Of a stretch of DNA of 64,000 bases, positions 17,488 to 26,222 are shown piece after piece (within the stretch, counting starts at the first letter, position 1; each line of letters starts with the position of its first letter). A model generated the notes under the pieces. The model was not told the origin of the DNA. It searched no databases and saw only the letters and a program-made list of their open reading frames with translations. The stretch lies in the NCBI GenBank assembly GCA_030684935.1, contig JAUXXH010000016.1:1-64000 (forward strand). Direction: 5' to 3'. The translations under genes were made by a program, and so were the position numbers. This DNA comes from Pseudolabrys sp. Lineage in GTDB: Bacteria > Pseudomonadota > Alphaproteobacteria > Rhizobiales > Xanthobacteraceae.

Positions 17488-18126
17488 ATGCGCAAAGGAT
17501 CCGAACCGCCCGGCCACGGGGCACCGTCGCCCGGTGGACATCGGGATTCGACGCTGAAGATCGCCATTGTCGACGAAAGCCCGGTCCGCGCCGCGATCCT
17601 GGAGGATGGGCTGCGGGAGGCGGGCTTCACGCTGGTCGAGCGGATCGGCGAGACCCGCAACCTGCTGGCGCGGGTCTATGCGCTTGACCCCGACGTGATC
17701 CTGATCGGGCTGGAAAACCCCAGCCGCGACGTGCTGGAGCAGATGTTCCAGATGAGCCGGGCGGTGAAGCGCCCGGTGGCCATGTTCGTCGACCAGAGCG
17801 ACAGCGCCTCGATCGAGGCCGCGGTCGATGCCGGCGTCTCCGCCTATATCGTCGACGGGCTGAAGAAAGAGCGTATCACCAGCATCCTCGATCTGTGCAT
17901 TTCGCGCTTCAATTCGTTCGCCCGGCTGCAGGCCGAACTCGACAAGGCCAAGGACGCGCTCGAGGACCGGAAGATCATCGATCGCGCCAAGGGTGTGCTG
18001 ATGAAAGCCCGGAATTGCACGGAAGAAGAGGCCTACGCGCTGCTGCGCAAGACGGCGATGAACGAGAACAAGAGGATCGCTGAAATCGCACAATCAGTGC
18101 TGACCGCCGCGGAGATGTTCAAATGA
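17488..18126 (+). CDS. nasT: NasT-type ANTAR antiterminator
   Basis: 212 aa from ATG 17488; homology begins near KIAIVDESPVRAAILEDGLREAG. A receiver-like N-terminal domain is followed by a coiled region (RLQAELDKAKDALEDRKIIDRAKGVLMKARN) and an ANTAR RNA-binding domain (EEAYALLRKTAMNENKRIAEIAQSVL). NasT proteins bind leader RNA of nitrate assimilation operons and prevent termination. The position normally holding the phospho-acceptor Asp is Gly74 (DVILIGLENPSRD), so control by phosphorylation is unlikely. In known systems control is by the NasS partner, encoded next with an ATGA overlap. Confidence 0.9.
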   Translation: MRKGSEPPGHGAPSPGGHRDSTLKIAIVDESPVRAAILEDGLREAGFTLVERIGETRNLLARVYALDPDVILIGLENPSRDVLEQMFQMSRAVKRPVAMFVDQSDSASIEAAVDAGVSAYIVDGLKKERITSILDLCISRFNSFARLQAELDKAKDALEDRKIIDRAKGVLMKARNCTEEEAYALLRKTAMNENKRIAEIAQSVLTAAEMFK

Positions 18127-19313
18127 CGCACGCCAGACTTCGCATCGGCTTCATCCCGCTGGTCGACGCCACCGCGCTGCTCGTCGCCGCCGACCTGGGT
18201 TTTGCCAAAGAGCAGGGGCTCGATATCGAGCTGGTGCGCGAGGTGTCGTGGTCGAACGTCCGCGACAAGCTCAACATAGGCCTGTTCGATGCCGCGCATC
18301 TGCTGGCGCCGGTGGCGGTGGCGTCCAGCCTCGGCATCGGCCACGTCCGGGTGCCGCTGATCACGCCGTTCAATCTCGGCATCAACGGCAACGCCATCAC
18401 GGTGTCGCAGCGGCTTTTTGCAGGCCTAGCCGCGACGGCCGATGGCGATATTGCCGATCCGATCGTGTCGGCGCGCGCGCTCGGCCGGCTGGTGGCCGAG
18501 CGCAAGAAGCAGAGCGCCGAGCCGCTGACGTTCGGCATGACCTTCCCGTTCTCGCACCACAATTACCAGCTGCGCTACTGGATGGCGGCGGCCGGCATCG
18601 ACCCGGACGAGGACGTGCGGCTGGTGGTGCTGCCGCCGCCTTATATGGTGGATAGCCTGACCAGCGGCCACGTCGACGGTTTCTGCGTCGGCGCACCGTG
18701 GAATTCGGTTGCGGTGGATTCCGGCGTCGGCCGCATTCTGCATTTCGGCTGCGAGATCCAGGCGCGTGTCACCGAGAAAGTGTTCGCGGTGCGCCAGCGC
18801 TGGGCTGACGACAATCCCGACACGCTGGCGGCGCTGATCCGCGCGCTCGCTGCGGCGGCCAATTTCGTTGAAGATCACGCCAACCTCGCCGCCGTGTCGG
18901 AGGCAGTGGCGCGGCGGCTCGACGTCGCGCCGGAAGTGGTGACGCGCGCGCTCACCGGAAACTTGAAGGTTTCGCCGGACGGGACCGTGCGGAGCGACAG
19001 CCGCTACATCATGATTGGCCGCAACGGCGCGGCGCGCCCGGATCCGGTGCAGGCGGCGTGGATCTATGCGCAGATCGTGCGCTGGGGACAGGCGCCGCTG
19101 CGCGACGATCTGCGCGCGACCGTGCAGGCGGTGTTCCGGCCTGACCTCTACGATGCCGCGCTTGGCGCCTGTCCGCCGCTCGGCGGGGGCGAGCCACCGG
19201 ACGGTATCGGCGCCTTCGCCGGCCCGGCTTTCGAGGCCGCCGATATTGCCGGGCACCTTGAATCCTGGCGCATCAAGCGGCCCGGCGCACCGCGCCTGTC
19301 GCTGGTGCGCTGA
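18123..19313 (+). CDS. nasS: NasS-type cytoplasmic nitrate sensor
   Basis: 396 aa, homologous to NrtA/CmpA nitrate-binding proteins but with no signal peptide (MTHARLRIGFIPLVDATALLVAAD). Shared family segments are FGMTFPFSHHNYQLRYWMAAAGIDPDEDV and VDGFCVGAPWNSVAV. In Azotobacter, Paracoccus and Bradyrhizobium NasS binds nitrate and, when unliganded, holds NasT inactive. The overlap with nasT and its place before the nitrate operon support the same role here. It is paralogous to the exported NrtA 330 bases downstream. Confidence 0.9.
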   Translation: MTHARLRIGFIPLVDATALLVAADLGFAKEQGLDIELVREVSWSNVRDKLNIGLFDAAHLLAPVAVASSLGIGHVRVPLITPFNLGINGNAITVSQRLFAGLAATADGDIADPIVSARALGRLVAERKKQSAEPLTFGMTFPFSHHNYQLRYWMAAAGIDPDEDVRLVVLPPPYMVDSLTSGHVDGFCVGAPWNSVAVDSGVGRILHFGCEIQARVTEKVFAVRQRWADDNPDTLAALIRALAAAANFVEDHANLAAVSEAVARRLDVAPEVVTRALTGNLKVSPDGTVRSDSRYIMIGRNGAARPDPVQAAWIYAQIVRWGQAPLRDDLRATVQAVFRPDLYDAALGACPPLGGGEPPDGIGAFAGPAFEAADIAGHLESWRIKRPGAPRLSLVR

Positions 19314-19426
19314 CGTGCTGCACTGCACATTGTTTTCGCAGGATGCGGCCGATGTGAGCATCGCCGGCCCGCGGGCGCAGGATCCGGAACGGTCAACCAA
19401 AGCGTCATCGCGCTGAATTCATTGAG

Positions 19427-19582
19427 CAAGCCGTGCCGGAAGCAAACTGGCACGGCGCTTGAATAGAACTGTTCGAGAGGCGCCGTCTTTGGCGCCCAAT
19501 TGGTCCAACGACGGGCCGACAAGCAACGCCGCTGTCCTGGGGAGGTGCGCATTCCATGCGCCTCGGGACTGCGGCTTTTTTT
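19427..19582 (+). promoter_or_regulatory. Nitrate-operon leader with hairpins and intrinsic terminator
   Basis: Three structures precede nrtA. Hairpin 1 pairs GCCGTGCC (19430-19437) with GGCACGGC (19449-19456), extended by CAAG/CTTG. Hairpin 2 is GGCGCC-GTCTTT-GGCGCC (19479-19496) with a six-base loop. The third is a long imperfect stem from GCCGC (19528) to GCGGC (19575) followed by seven T residues (19576-19582), a strong intrinsic terminator before the coding sequence. This is the layout expected of a NasT antitermination target. The loops do not show the A-n-n-G-n-n pattern reported for other ANTAR targets, so exact contacts are unknown. The remaining bases from 19314 to 19641 contain no gene. 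Confidence 0.72.
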
Positions 19583-19641
19583 ATGTGCTGACGGCCAAGA
19601 GACGACAGACCGGGTCACTCGAAAGCAAGGACGATGACACA

Positions 19642-20961
19642 ATGACGATCAACAAGGCCAGGAACGACAATACCGGGATCAGCCGCCGTTCGCTGCTGAA
19701 GGCCAGCGCCGGCACGGCCGCACTGCTCGGTGCGGTCGGGACGCAATTTCCGTTCGGGATCCACATTGCCGAGGCCTCCAGTCCGGAGGTGAAGAAAGCG
19801 ACGCTGGGTTACATCGCGTTGATGGATGCTTCGCCCCTGGTGATAGCCAAGGAGAAGGGCTTTTTCGCCAAGCATGGCATGCCGGATGTTGAAGTTGCCA
19901 AGCAGGCGTCATGGGGCGCGACCCGCGACAACCTCGTGCTCGGTTCGGAGAGAAATGGCATCGACGGCGCGCATATCCTGACGCCCATGCCGTACCTGAT
20001 CTCGGCCGGCAAGGTAACGCAGAACAACGTGCCGACGCCGATGTATCTGCTGGCGCGCCTAAACCTCGATGCGCAGGCGATCTCGGTCTCCAACGAATAC
20101 AAGGATCTCAAGGTCACCGCCGACGCCTCGCCCCTCAAGGCCGCCTTCGCCGCCAAACGCGCCGCCGGCAAGGAAGTGAAGGTGGCGATGACCTTCCCGG
20201 GCGGCACGCACGATCTCTGGATCCGCTACTGGCTCGCCGCCGCCGGCATCGACCCCGACAAGGACGTCTCCACCATCGTTGTGCCGCCGCCGCAGATGGT
20301 GGCCAACATGAAGGTCGGCAACATGGATGCATTCTGCGTCGGCGAGCCGTGGAATGAGCAGCTCGTGAACCAAGGGATTGGCTTCACCGCCTGCTCGACC
20401 GGCGAAGTCTGGGCCAAGCACCCGGAAAAAGCGCTCGGCATGCGCGCCGCCTGGGTCGACAAGCATCCCAACGCCACACGCGCCCTGCTGATGGCGGTGA
20501 TGGAAGCCCAGCAATGGTGCGACAAGCCGGAAAACCGGCAGGAAATGTCGACCATCGTCGGCAGGCGGCAGTGGTTCAACGTGCCGGTCGCCGACATCAT
20601 CGGCCGCGCCAATGGCGACATCAATTACGGCAACGGCCGGGTCGAGAAGGGCACCAAGCAGTTCATGAAGTTCTGGCAGGACCACGCGTCCTACCCGTTC
20701 AAGAGCCATGACTCCTGGTTCGTCACAGAAGACATCCGCTGGGGCAAGTTCGAGCCGACCACCGACATCAAGGCGATGGTCGACAAGGTGAATCGCGAGG
20801 ATCTCTGGCGCGACGCCGCCAAGACTCTCGGCGTTGCAGTCGCCGACATTCCGGCCACCAGTTCGCGTGGCAAGGAGACGTTCTTCGACGGCAAGGTGTT
20901 CGATCCGGAGAATCCGTCGGCCTATCTCAAGGCCCTTTCGATCAAGCGCGTCGAAGTCTGA
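19642..20961 (+). CDS. nrtA: Nitrate ABC transporter substrate-binding protein (NrtA family)
   Basis: 439 aa. The N-terminus (GISRRSLLKASAGTAALLGAVG) carries a twin-arginine export signal. The mature part matches CmpA/NrtA proteins: TLGYIALMDASPLVIAKEKGFF, VAMTFPGGTHDLWIRYWLAAAGIDPDKDV, FCVGEPWNEQLV. It binds nitrate or nitrite in the periplasm for the permease and ATPase that follow. ATG 19642 is the only start after the leader terminator that preserves the Tat signal. Expression probably depends on NasT antitermination. Confidence 0.91.
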   Translation: MTINKARNDNTGISRRSLLKASAGTAALLGAVGTQFPFGIHIAEASSPEVKKATLGYIALMDASPLVIAKEKGFFAKHGMPDVEVAKQASWGATRDNLVLGSERNGIDGAHILTPMPYLISAGKVTQNNVPTPMYLLARLNLDAQAISVSNEYKDLKVTADASPLKAAFAAKRAAGKEVKVAMTFPGGTHDLWIRYWLAAAGIDPDKDVSTIVVPPPQMVANMKVGNMDAFCVGEPWNEQLVNQGIGFTACSTGEVWAKHPEKALGMRAAWVDKHPNATRALLMAVMEAQQWCDKPENRQEMSTIVGRRQWFNVPVADIIGRANGDINYGNGRVEKGTKQFMKFWQDHASYPFKSHDSWFVTEDIRWGKFEPTTDIKAMVDKVNREDLWRDAAKTLGVAVADIPATSSRGKETFFDGKVFDPENPSAYLKALSIKRVEV

Positions 20962-20968
20962 CGCATCA

Positions 20969-20992
20969 GGGCCGCCCGGTCGCGGGCGGCCC
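20969..20992 (+). terminator. Hairpin between nrtA and nrtB
   Basis: GGGCCGCCCG and CGGGCGGCCC form a perfect ten-base-pair stem with a GTCG loop, followed by CCTTATT. The weak T-tract suggests partial termination or 3'-end protection, favouring the binding protein over its permease. Confidence 0.62.
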
Positions 20993-21023
20993 CCTTATTG
21001 GTTCAAACCGGAGCATTCCCGCG

Positions 21024-21932
21024 ATGAATATGCCATTGGCGAAATCCGTGATCTCGGCCGGCGTTCGATCGGCCCCGCCTGCGCCTGTCGCTGCAAAGGT
21101 CCTGCCGCTGCCGGTCAAGCAGAAGGCGATGAACACTCGCGCCTACGAAACCCTTGGCAATATGGCGGCCACCGTGGTCCCGCCGGTGGTGATGGTCCTG
21201 CTGCTGCTGACGGTATGGCAGGTGCTGTGCATGCGCCCCGGGGCGACGCTGCCGCCGCCGAGCAAGATCTGGACCGAGGCCTATGATCTGATCGTCGATC
21301 CGTTCTTCGTCGCCGGCCCGCAGGACATCGGGCTTGGCTGGCGCGTCCTGGTCTCGCTTGAGCGCGTCGCCATCGGCTACGGCCTGGCGGCTGTCTTCGG
21401 CATTGCGCTGGGCACGCTGGTCGGCCAGTCGGTCTGGGCGATGCGCGGGCTCGATCCGATCTTTCAGGTGCTGCGCACAATTTCGCCGCTGGCCTGGCTG
21501 CCGATATCGCTGGCAGCGTTCCGCGACAGCCAGCCGTCGGCGATCTTCGTGATCTTCATCACCTCGGTTTGGCCGATCATCATCAACACCGCGGTCGGCA
21601 TTCGCAACATTCCGCAGGACTACCGCAACGTCGCCGCCGTCTTGCGGCTCAATCCGCTCGAGTTTTTCTGGAAGATCATGATCCCGTCGGCGGCGCCGTA
21701 CATCTTCACCGGCCTGCGCATCGGGATCGGTCTGTCCTGGCTGGCGATCGTCGCCGCGGAAATGCTGACCGGCGGTGTCGGCATCGGCTTCTTCATTTGG
21801 GATGCCTGGAATTCGTCGCGGCTGCCCGACATCTTCATCGCGCTCGCCTACATCGGCATCGTCGGCTTTATCCTCGACCGTATCGTCGCCGGCCTCGCGT
21901 CGGTGGTGACGCGCGGCACCGCAGCCAACTAG
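21024..21932 (+). CDS. nrtB: Nitrate ABC transporter permease (NrtB family)
   Basis: 302 aa with about six membrane segments after a hydrophilic 45-residue N-terminus. The BPD_transp_1 core includes LRTISPLAWLPISLAAFRDSQPSAIFVIFITSVWPIIINTAVG and the EAA-type loop that contacts the ATPase (YRNVAAVLRLNPLEFFWKIMIPSAAPYIFTGLRIGIG). It sits between nrtA and the ATPase gene and forms the transmembrane homodimer of the importer. Confidence 0.92.
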   Translation: MNMPLAKSVISAGVRSAPPAPVAAKVLPLPVKQKAMNTRAYETLGNMAATVVPPVVMVLLLLTVWQVLCMRPGATLPPPSKIWTEAYDLIVDPFFVAGPQDIGLGWRVLVSLERVAIGYGLAAVFGIALGTLVGQSVWAMRGLDPIFQVLRTISPLAWLPISLAAFRDSQPSAIFVIFITSVWPIIINTAVGIRNIPQDYRNVAAVLRLNPLEFFWKIMIPSAAPYIFTGLRIGIGLSWLAIVAAEMLTGGVGIGFFIWDAWNSSRLPDIFIALAYIGIVGFILDRIVAGLASVVTRGTAAN

Positions 21933-21944
21933 GGAAACACGATC

Positions 21945-22739
21945 ATGACCGCTTATTGCAGAATCGATCACGTCGACAAGACCTACAAGCGCGGCACCAC
22001 CGAGACATGCGTGCTCAAGGAGATCACCCTCGACATCGAAAAAGGCGAGTATGTCTCCATCATCGGACATTCCGGCTGCGGAAAATCGACGCTGTTGAAC
22101 ATCGTGGCGGGCTTGACACCGGCCACCAACGGCGGCGTCATTCTCGAGGGCCGCGAGGTTAATGACCCGGGGCCGGACCGCGCCGTGGTGTTTCAGAATC
22201 ACAGCCTGCTGCCGTGGCTGACCGTCTACGACAATGTGCGCCTCGCGGTCGACAAGGTCTGCTCGGCGACAAAATCGCGTGCCGAACGGCACGCCTGGAC
22301 CGTCCACAATCTCGATCTGGTGCAGATGACGCACGCCAAGGACAAGCGTCCGTCGGAGATTTCCGGCGGCATGAAGCAGCGCGTTGGACTGGCGCGCGCA
22401 TTGTCGATGGAGCCCAAGGTTCTGCTGCTCGACGAGCCGTTCGGCGCGCTCGACGCGCTGACCCGTGCGCATCTGCAGGACACCGTGATGGGCCTGCACC
22501 AGAAGCTCGGCAACACCGTGATGATGATCACCCACGACGTCGACGAGGCCGTGCTGCTGTCCGATCGCATCATCATGATGACCAACGGGCCGGCGGCGCA
22601 GATCGGCGAAATCCTGCCGGTGCCGCTGGCGCGGCCGCGCAAGCGGCTCGAACTGGTGGCCGACGCCACGTTCCTGAAGTGCCGCCAGCGGGTGCTCGAG
22701 TTTCTGTACGAGCGCCATCAGTTCGTCGAGGCGGCGTAG
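21945..22739 (+). CDS. nrtD: Nitrate ABC transporter ATPase (NrtD family)
   Basis: 264 aa with a complete ABC ATPase: Walker A GHSGCGKST at 41-49, Q-loop in VFQNHSLLPWL, signature SGGMKQRVGLARAL, Walker B VLLLDEP, and the switch His in MMITHDVDEA. It has no NrtC-like C-terminal sensor domain, so it is NrtD-like. It powers nitrate import with the upstream NrtA and NrtB. The start is 12 bases after the nrtB stop. Confidence 0.92.
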   Translation: MTAYCRIDHVDKTYKRGTTETCVLKEITLDIEKGEYVSIIGHSGCGKSTLLNIVAGLTPATNGGVILEGREVNDPGPDRAVVFQNHSLLPWLTVYDNVRLAVDKVCSATKSRAERHAWTVHNLDLVQMTHAKDKRPSEISGGMKQRVGLARALSMEPKVLLLDEPFGALDALTRAHLQDTVMGLHQKLGNTVMMITHDVDEAVLLSDRIIMMTNGPAAQIGEILPVPLARPRKRLELVADATFLKCRQRVLEFLYERHQFVEAA

Positions 22740-22765
22740 CCGCCAATACCGGAGGGAGAGCTGTC

Positions 22766-23188
22766 ATGACACCCGACCAGGTTTCGCTTGTGCAGCAGAG
22801 CTTCTCGAAGGTGGCGCCGATCGCCGACCAGGCGGCGACGCTGTTCTATGGCCGGCTGTTCGAACTGGCGCCCGAAGTGAAGCCCCTGTTCAAGGGCGAC
22901 ATGACCGAGCAGGGACGCAAGTTGATGGGTACGCTCGCCGTCGTGGTCGGCGGCCTGACCAAACTGGAGTCTGTTCTGCCGGCGGCCAGCGCACTGGCCA
23001 AGAAGCATGTCGGTTACGGGGTCAAGCCACAGCACTACACGCCGGTCGGCGCAGCGCTGCTGTGGACGCTGGAGCAGGGGCTTGGTCCGGCCTGGACGCC
23101 AGAGACCGCGGAGGCCTGGACCAGCGCCTACACCACGCTGTCCGGCTACATGATCGCGGAAGCTTATGGGCAAGGCGCGGCGGCGTGA
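22766..23188 (+). CDS. Single-domain globin
   Basis: 140 aa, the size of one globin domain without a reductase part. The start MTPDQVSLVQQSFSKVAPIADQAATLFYGRLFELAPEVKPLF is the bacterial flavohaemoglobin-type globin, and the proximal haem ligand is probably His81 in LAKKHVGYGVKP. RBS GGAGGGA precedes ATG 22766. Bradyrhizobium nitrate assimilation clusters encode a similar haemoglobin (Bjgb) that removes nitric oxide formed from nitrite. The same role, perhaps with the adjacent FAD protein as reductase, is inferred here. Confidence 0.88.
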   Translation: MTPDQVSLVQQSFSKVAPIADQAATLFYGRLFELAPEVKPLFKGDMTEQGRKLMGTLAVVVGGLTKLESVLPAASALAKKHVGYGVKPQHYTPVGAALLWTLEQGLGPAWTPETAEAWTSAYTTLSGYMIAEAYGQGAAA

Positions 23189-23219
23189 TGACGAAGGGGA
23201 TCAGCCCAAGGATCGATCC

Positions 23220-24452
23220 ATGAGCGAACAACTCGTCGTGATCGGCAACGGCATGGCTGCGGTGCGGCTGGTCGAGGAACTGAGCCGCCGCGCGCTCGGT
23301 CGCTACGCCATTGCCGTGATCGGCGACGAACCGAGTCTGGCCTACAACCGCGTGCTGCTGTCGTCGGTGCTGGCGCGCGAGGTGTCGCCCGCCGACGTCG
23401 AGTTGAAACCCGCCGCGTGGTGGCGTCATCACGGCGTGACGCTGCTCTATGGTCAGGCAGCGACCGCGATCGATGCCGATATTCGCCGGGTCCGGCTCGC
23501 CAGCGGCGCGACGCTGCCGTTCACACGGCTGGTGCTGGCGACCGGCTCGCGGCCGATCCGTCTCAACGTGCCCGGGATGGACTTGCCGGGCGTGATGACG
23601 TTCCGCGATCTCGGTGACATTGCCGCGCTGGAAGCCGCGGCGGCGGCCGGCGCCAGGGCCGTGGTCATCGGCGGCGGCCTGTTGGGGCTGGAAGCAGCCT
23701 ACGGCCTTGCCAAGGCGGGCGCCGCCGTGTCGGTGGTTCACCTGATGGACCGGCTGATGGAACGCCAGCTCGACGCGCGCGCCTCCGCCATGCTCAAGCG
23801 CGCGGTCGAGGCGCGCGGCATCGCGGTTCATCTCAATGCCGACACCGCCGCCATCCGTGGCCAGCGCCGGGCCGAAGCCGTGATGCTGAAAGACGGACAG
23901 GAATTGCCGGCCGATCTGGTGGTCGTCGCGGCCGGCATCCGGCCCAACATCGATCTCGCCCGCACCGCCGGTCTCGACATCGGCCGGGGCGTCGTTGTCG
24001 ACGACCACCTGCAAACCAGCAAGGCCGGCATCCATGCCATCGGCGAATGCGCCGAGCATCGCGGCGTTTGCTATGGGCTGGTCGAGCCGGCGCACGAACA
24101 GGCGCGGGTGCTCGCCGCGCATCTGTGCGGGGACGACACCCAGCACTACGCCGGCAGCGTGCTGGCGACCAACTTGAAGGTGTCCGGCGTCAATGTCTTT
24201 TCCGCCGGTGACTTCGAGGGGGCGCCCGGCACCGAGCAGGTGATCCTCTCCGATCCCGGCCTCGGCAGCTACAAGAAGCTGGTGATCGCCAAGGGCCGCC
24301 TCGCTGGCGCGGTGCTGTTCGGCGATACCGGCGACGGGCTCTGGTATCAGCAGTTGATCCGCACCAGCGCCTCGATCGAGGCGATCCGCGACGACCTGGT
24401 GTTCGGCCGCGCCCTGGCCGAGCGCGCGATGCCCATCGATCGGGCGGCGTGA
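23220..24452 (+). CDS. NAD(P)H-dependent FAD oxidoreductase of the nitrate cluster
   Basis: 410 aa. An FAD-binding GxGxxxxR motif (VIGNGMAAVRLVEEL) opens the protein, an NAD(P) Rossmann motif (VVIGGGLLGLEAA) lies near residue 150, and HAIGECAEH closes the FAD domain. It resembles the N-terminal part of NirB/NasB-type nitrite reductase and rubredoxin reductase-like proteins. It is close to the Flp protein placed next to Bjgb in Bradyrhizobium. It may feed electrons to nitrite or nitrate reductase, or to the globin. Start ATG 23220 was chosen at the homology boundary. Confidence 0.85.
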   Translation: MSEQLVVIGNGMAAVRLVEELSRRALGRYAIAVIGDEPSLAYNRVLLSSVLAREVSPADVELKPAAWWRHHGVTLLYGQAATAIDADIRRVRLASGATLPFTRLVLATGSRPIRLNVPGMDLPGVMTFRDLGDIAALEAAAAAGARAVVIGGGLLGLEAAYGLAKAGAAVSVVHLMDRLMERQLDARASAMLKRAVEARGIAVHLNADTAAIRGQRRAEAVMLKDGQELPADLVVVAAGIRPNIDLARTAGLDIGRGVVVDDHLQTSKAGIHAIGECAEHRGVCYGLVEPAHEQARVLAAHLCGDDTQHYAGSVLATNLKVSGVNVFSAGDFEGAPGTEQVILSDPGLGSYKKLVIAKGRLAGAVLFGDTGDGLWYQQLIRTSASIEAIRDDLVFGRALAERAMPIDRAA

Positions 24453-24455
24453 CCG

Positions 24456-26222
24456 ATGTCCAGCGACTTCAACCCGGACCAGAAACGCTACCTCGAAGGC
24501 TTCGCCTCCGGCCTGACGGCGGCGCGGGCCGCGCGCGGCCAACTCCCGGCCGGGACCAAGGCCGCGGGCGAGCCTACCGGCCCGGACGCCATCCACATCA
24601 AGGCGCAGGACCGGGTGCTGGCGGCGGGCGGCAAGCTCAACGACCAGGAGAAGATCAAGCGCGAGCAGCATCCATTCGATGCCTATGAGCGGCTAAAGCA
24701 GCAGGCGCGCAGGAACGAAGCGCCGAAGCCCGCCGACAATTTCCGCTGGCGCTATTACGGCCTGTTCTACGTGGCGCCGGCGCAGACGTCCTATATGTGC
24801 CGGCTGCGGATTCCGAATGGCATCGTGAAGCACTGGCAGATGACGGGGCTCGCCGACCTGGCCGACCGCTACGCGCACGGCTATTCGCACGTCACCACCC
24901 GCGCCAACCTGCAGATGCGCGAGATCGCGCCGAAAGATGCGGTCGAGATGGTGGAGTCCATCATGGACCTCGGACTCAGCTCGCGCGGCACCGGCGCCGA
25001 TAATATCCGCAATGTCACCGGCACGCCGACCGCCGGCATCGACCCGCAGGAGCTGCTCGATACGCGGCCCTATGCGCGCGAATGGAATTTCCACATTCTC
25101 AATGAGCGGGCGATGTACGGCCTGCCGCGCAAGTTCAACGTCGCCTTCGACGGCGCCGGCCTGGTGCCGGCGCTGGAGGATACCAACGACATCGGCTTCC
25201 AGGCGGTTGAGGTCAAGGATGGCTTCGGCGTCGAACCGGGCGTCTGGTTCCGTCTCGCGCTCGGCGGCATCACCGGCCACAAGGACTTCGCCAAGGACAC
25301 CGGCGTCATCGTGCGCCCGGACGAGGCGACACAGGTCGCCGACGCCATCGTCCGCGTCTATATCGAGCACGGCGACCGCACCGACCGCAACAGAGCGCGG
25401 CTGAAATACGTGCTCGACGCCTGGGGGCTGGAGAAGTACCTCGCCCATGTCGAGGAGAAACTCGGCCGCAAGCTGGTGCGTGTCCCGGCCGAGGCGATCG
25501 CGCCGCGCCCGGCTTTCGACCGGGCCGCGCATATCGGCGTGCACAAGCAGAAGCAGCCGGGCCTCAACTGGATCGGCGTGGTGCTGCCGGTCGCCAAGAT
25601 GACCGCCGGCCAGATGCGCGGCCTTGCCAGGATTGCCGCCGATCTCGGCGACGGCGATATCCGTTTTACGGTCTGGCAGAATCTGCTGCTTTCCGGCGTC
25701 GCCGACGACAAGGTGGCGCTGGCCTGCGCCGCGGTCGAGGCGCTCGGCCTTGCCACCAAGGCGAGCGCGATCCGCACTGGCCTCGTGGCCTGTACCGGCG
25801 CCACCGGCTGCCGCTTTGCTGCTGCCCATACCAAGGAGAACGCCGAGGAGATCGCGCAATGGTGCGAGGCGCGCGTCGACCTCGACGGCCCGGTTAATAT
25901 CCATCTGACCGGCTGCCATCATTCCTGCGCGCAGCATTACATCGGCGACATAGGGCTGATCGCCTGCAAGGTCGAGGAAGGCGAGGATCAGGTCGAGGGC
26001 TATCACGTGCTGGTCGGCGGCGGCTTCGGCCCCGAGGCTGGCCTGGGCCGTGAACTCTATCGCGACATCAAGGCGGTCGACGCGCCGCGCACCATCGAGC
26101 GCATGCTCAAGGGCTATCTGGCGCACCGCGCCGCGCCCGACGAAACGTTTCTCGCCTTCGCGCGCCGCCATGAGGTCGCGGCGCTGAAGTCGATGTTCGA
26201 CGCCGCCGAGGTGTCGCCATGA
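24456..26222 (+). CDS. nirA: Ferredoxin-type assimilatory nitrite reductase (NirA)
   Basis: 588 aa with sirohaem and [4Fe-4S]. It reduces nitrite to ammonium with six electrons. The cluster cysteines are Cys446 and Cys452 (ACTGATGCRFA) and Cys487 and Cys491 (LTGCHHSCAQHYIGD). The two half-repeats of the sulfite/nitrite reductase family are visible, the first with SHVTTRANLQMREI and the second with DIRFTVWQNLLLSG. It is cytoplasmic and needs sirohaem from the CysG encoded at the end of the operon. Its stop overlaps the next start (ATGA). Confidence 0.93.
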   Translation: MSSDFNPDQKRYLEGFASGLTAARAARGQLPAGTKAAGEPTGPDAIHIKAQDRVLAAGGKLNDQEKIKREQHPFDAYERLKQQARRNEAPKPADNFRWRYYGLFYVAPAQTSYMCRLRIPNGIVKHWQMTGLADLADRYAHGYSHVTTRANLQMREIAPKDAVEMVESIMDLGLSSRGTGADNIRNVTGTPTAGIDPQELLDTRPYAREWNFHILNERAMYGLPRKFNVAFDGAGLVPALEDTNDIGFQAVEVKDGFGVEPGVWFRLALGGITGHKDFAKDTGVIVRPDEATQVADAIVRVYIEHGDRTDRNRARLKYVLDAWGLEKYLAHVEEKLGRKLVRVPAEAIAPRPAFDRAAHIGVHKQKQPGLNWIGVVLPVAKMTAGQMRGLARIAADLGDGDIRFTVWQNLLLSGVADDKVALACAAVEALGLATKASAIRTGLVACTGATGCRFAAAHTKENAEEIAQWCEARVDLDGPVNIHLTGCHHSCAQHYIGDIGLIACKVEEGEDQVEGYHVLVGGGFGPEAGLGRELYRDIKAVDAPRTIERMLKGYLAHRAAPDETFLAFARRHEVAALKSMFDAAEVSP

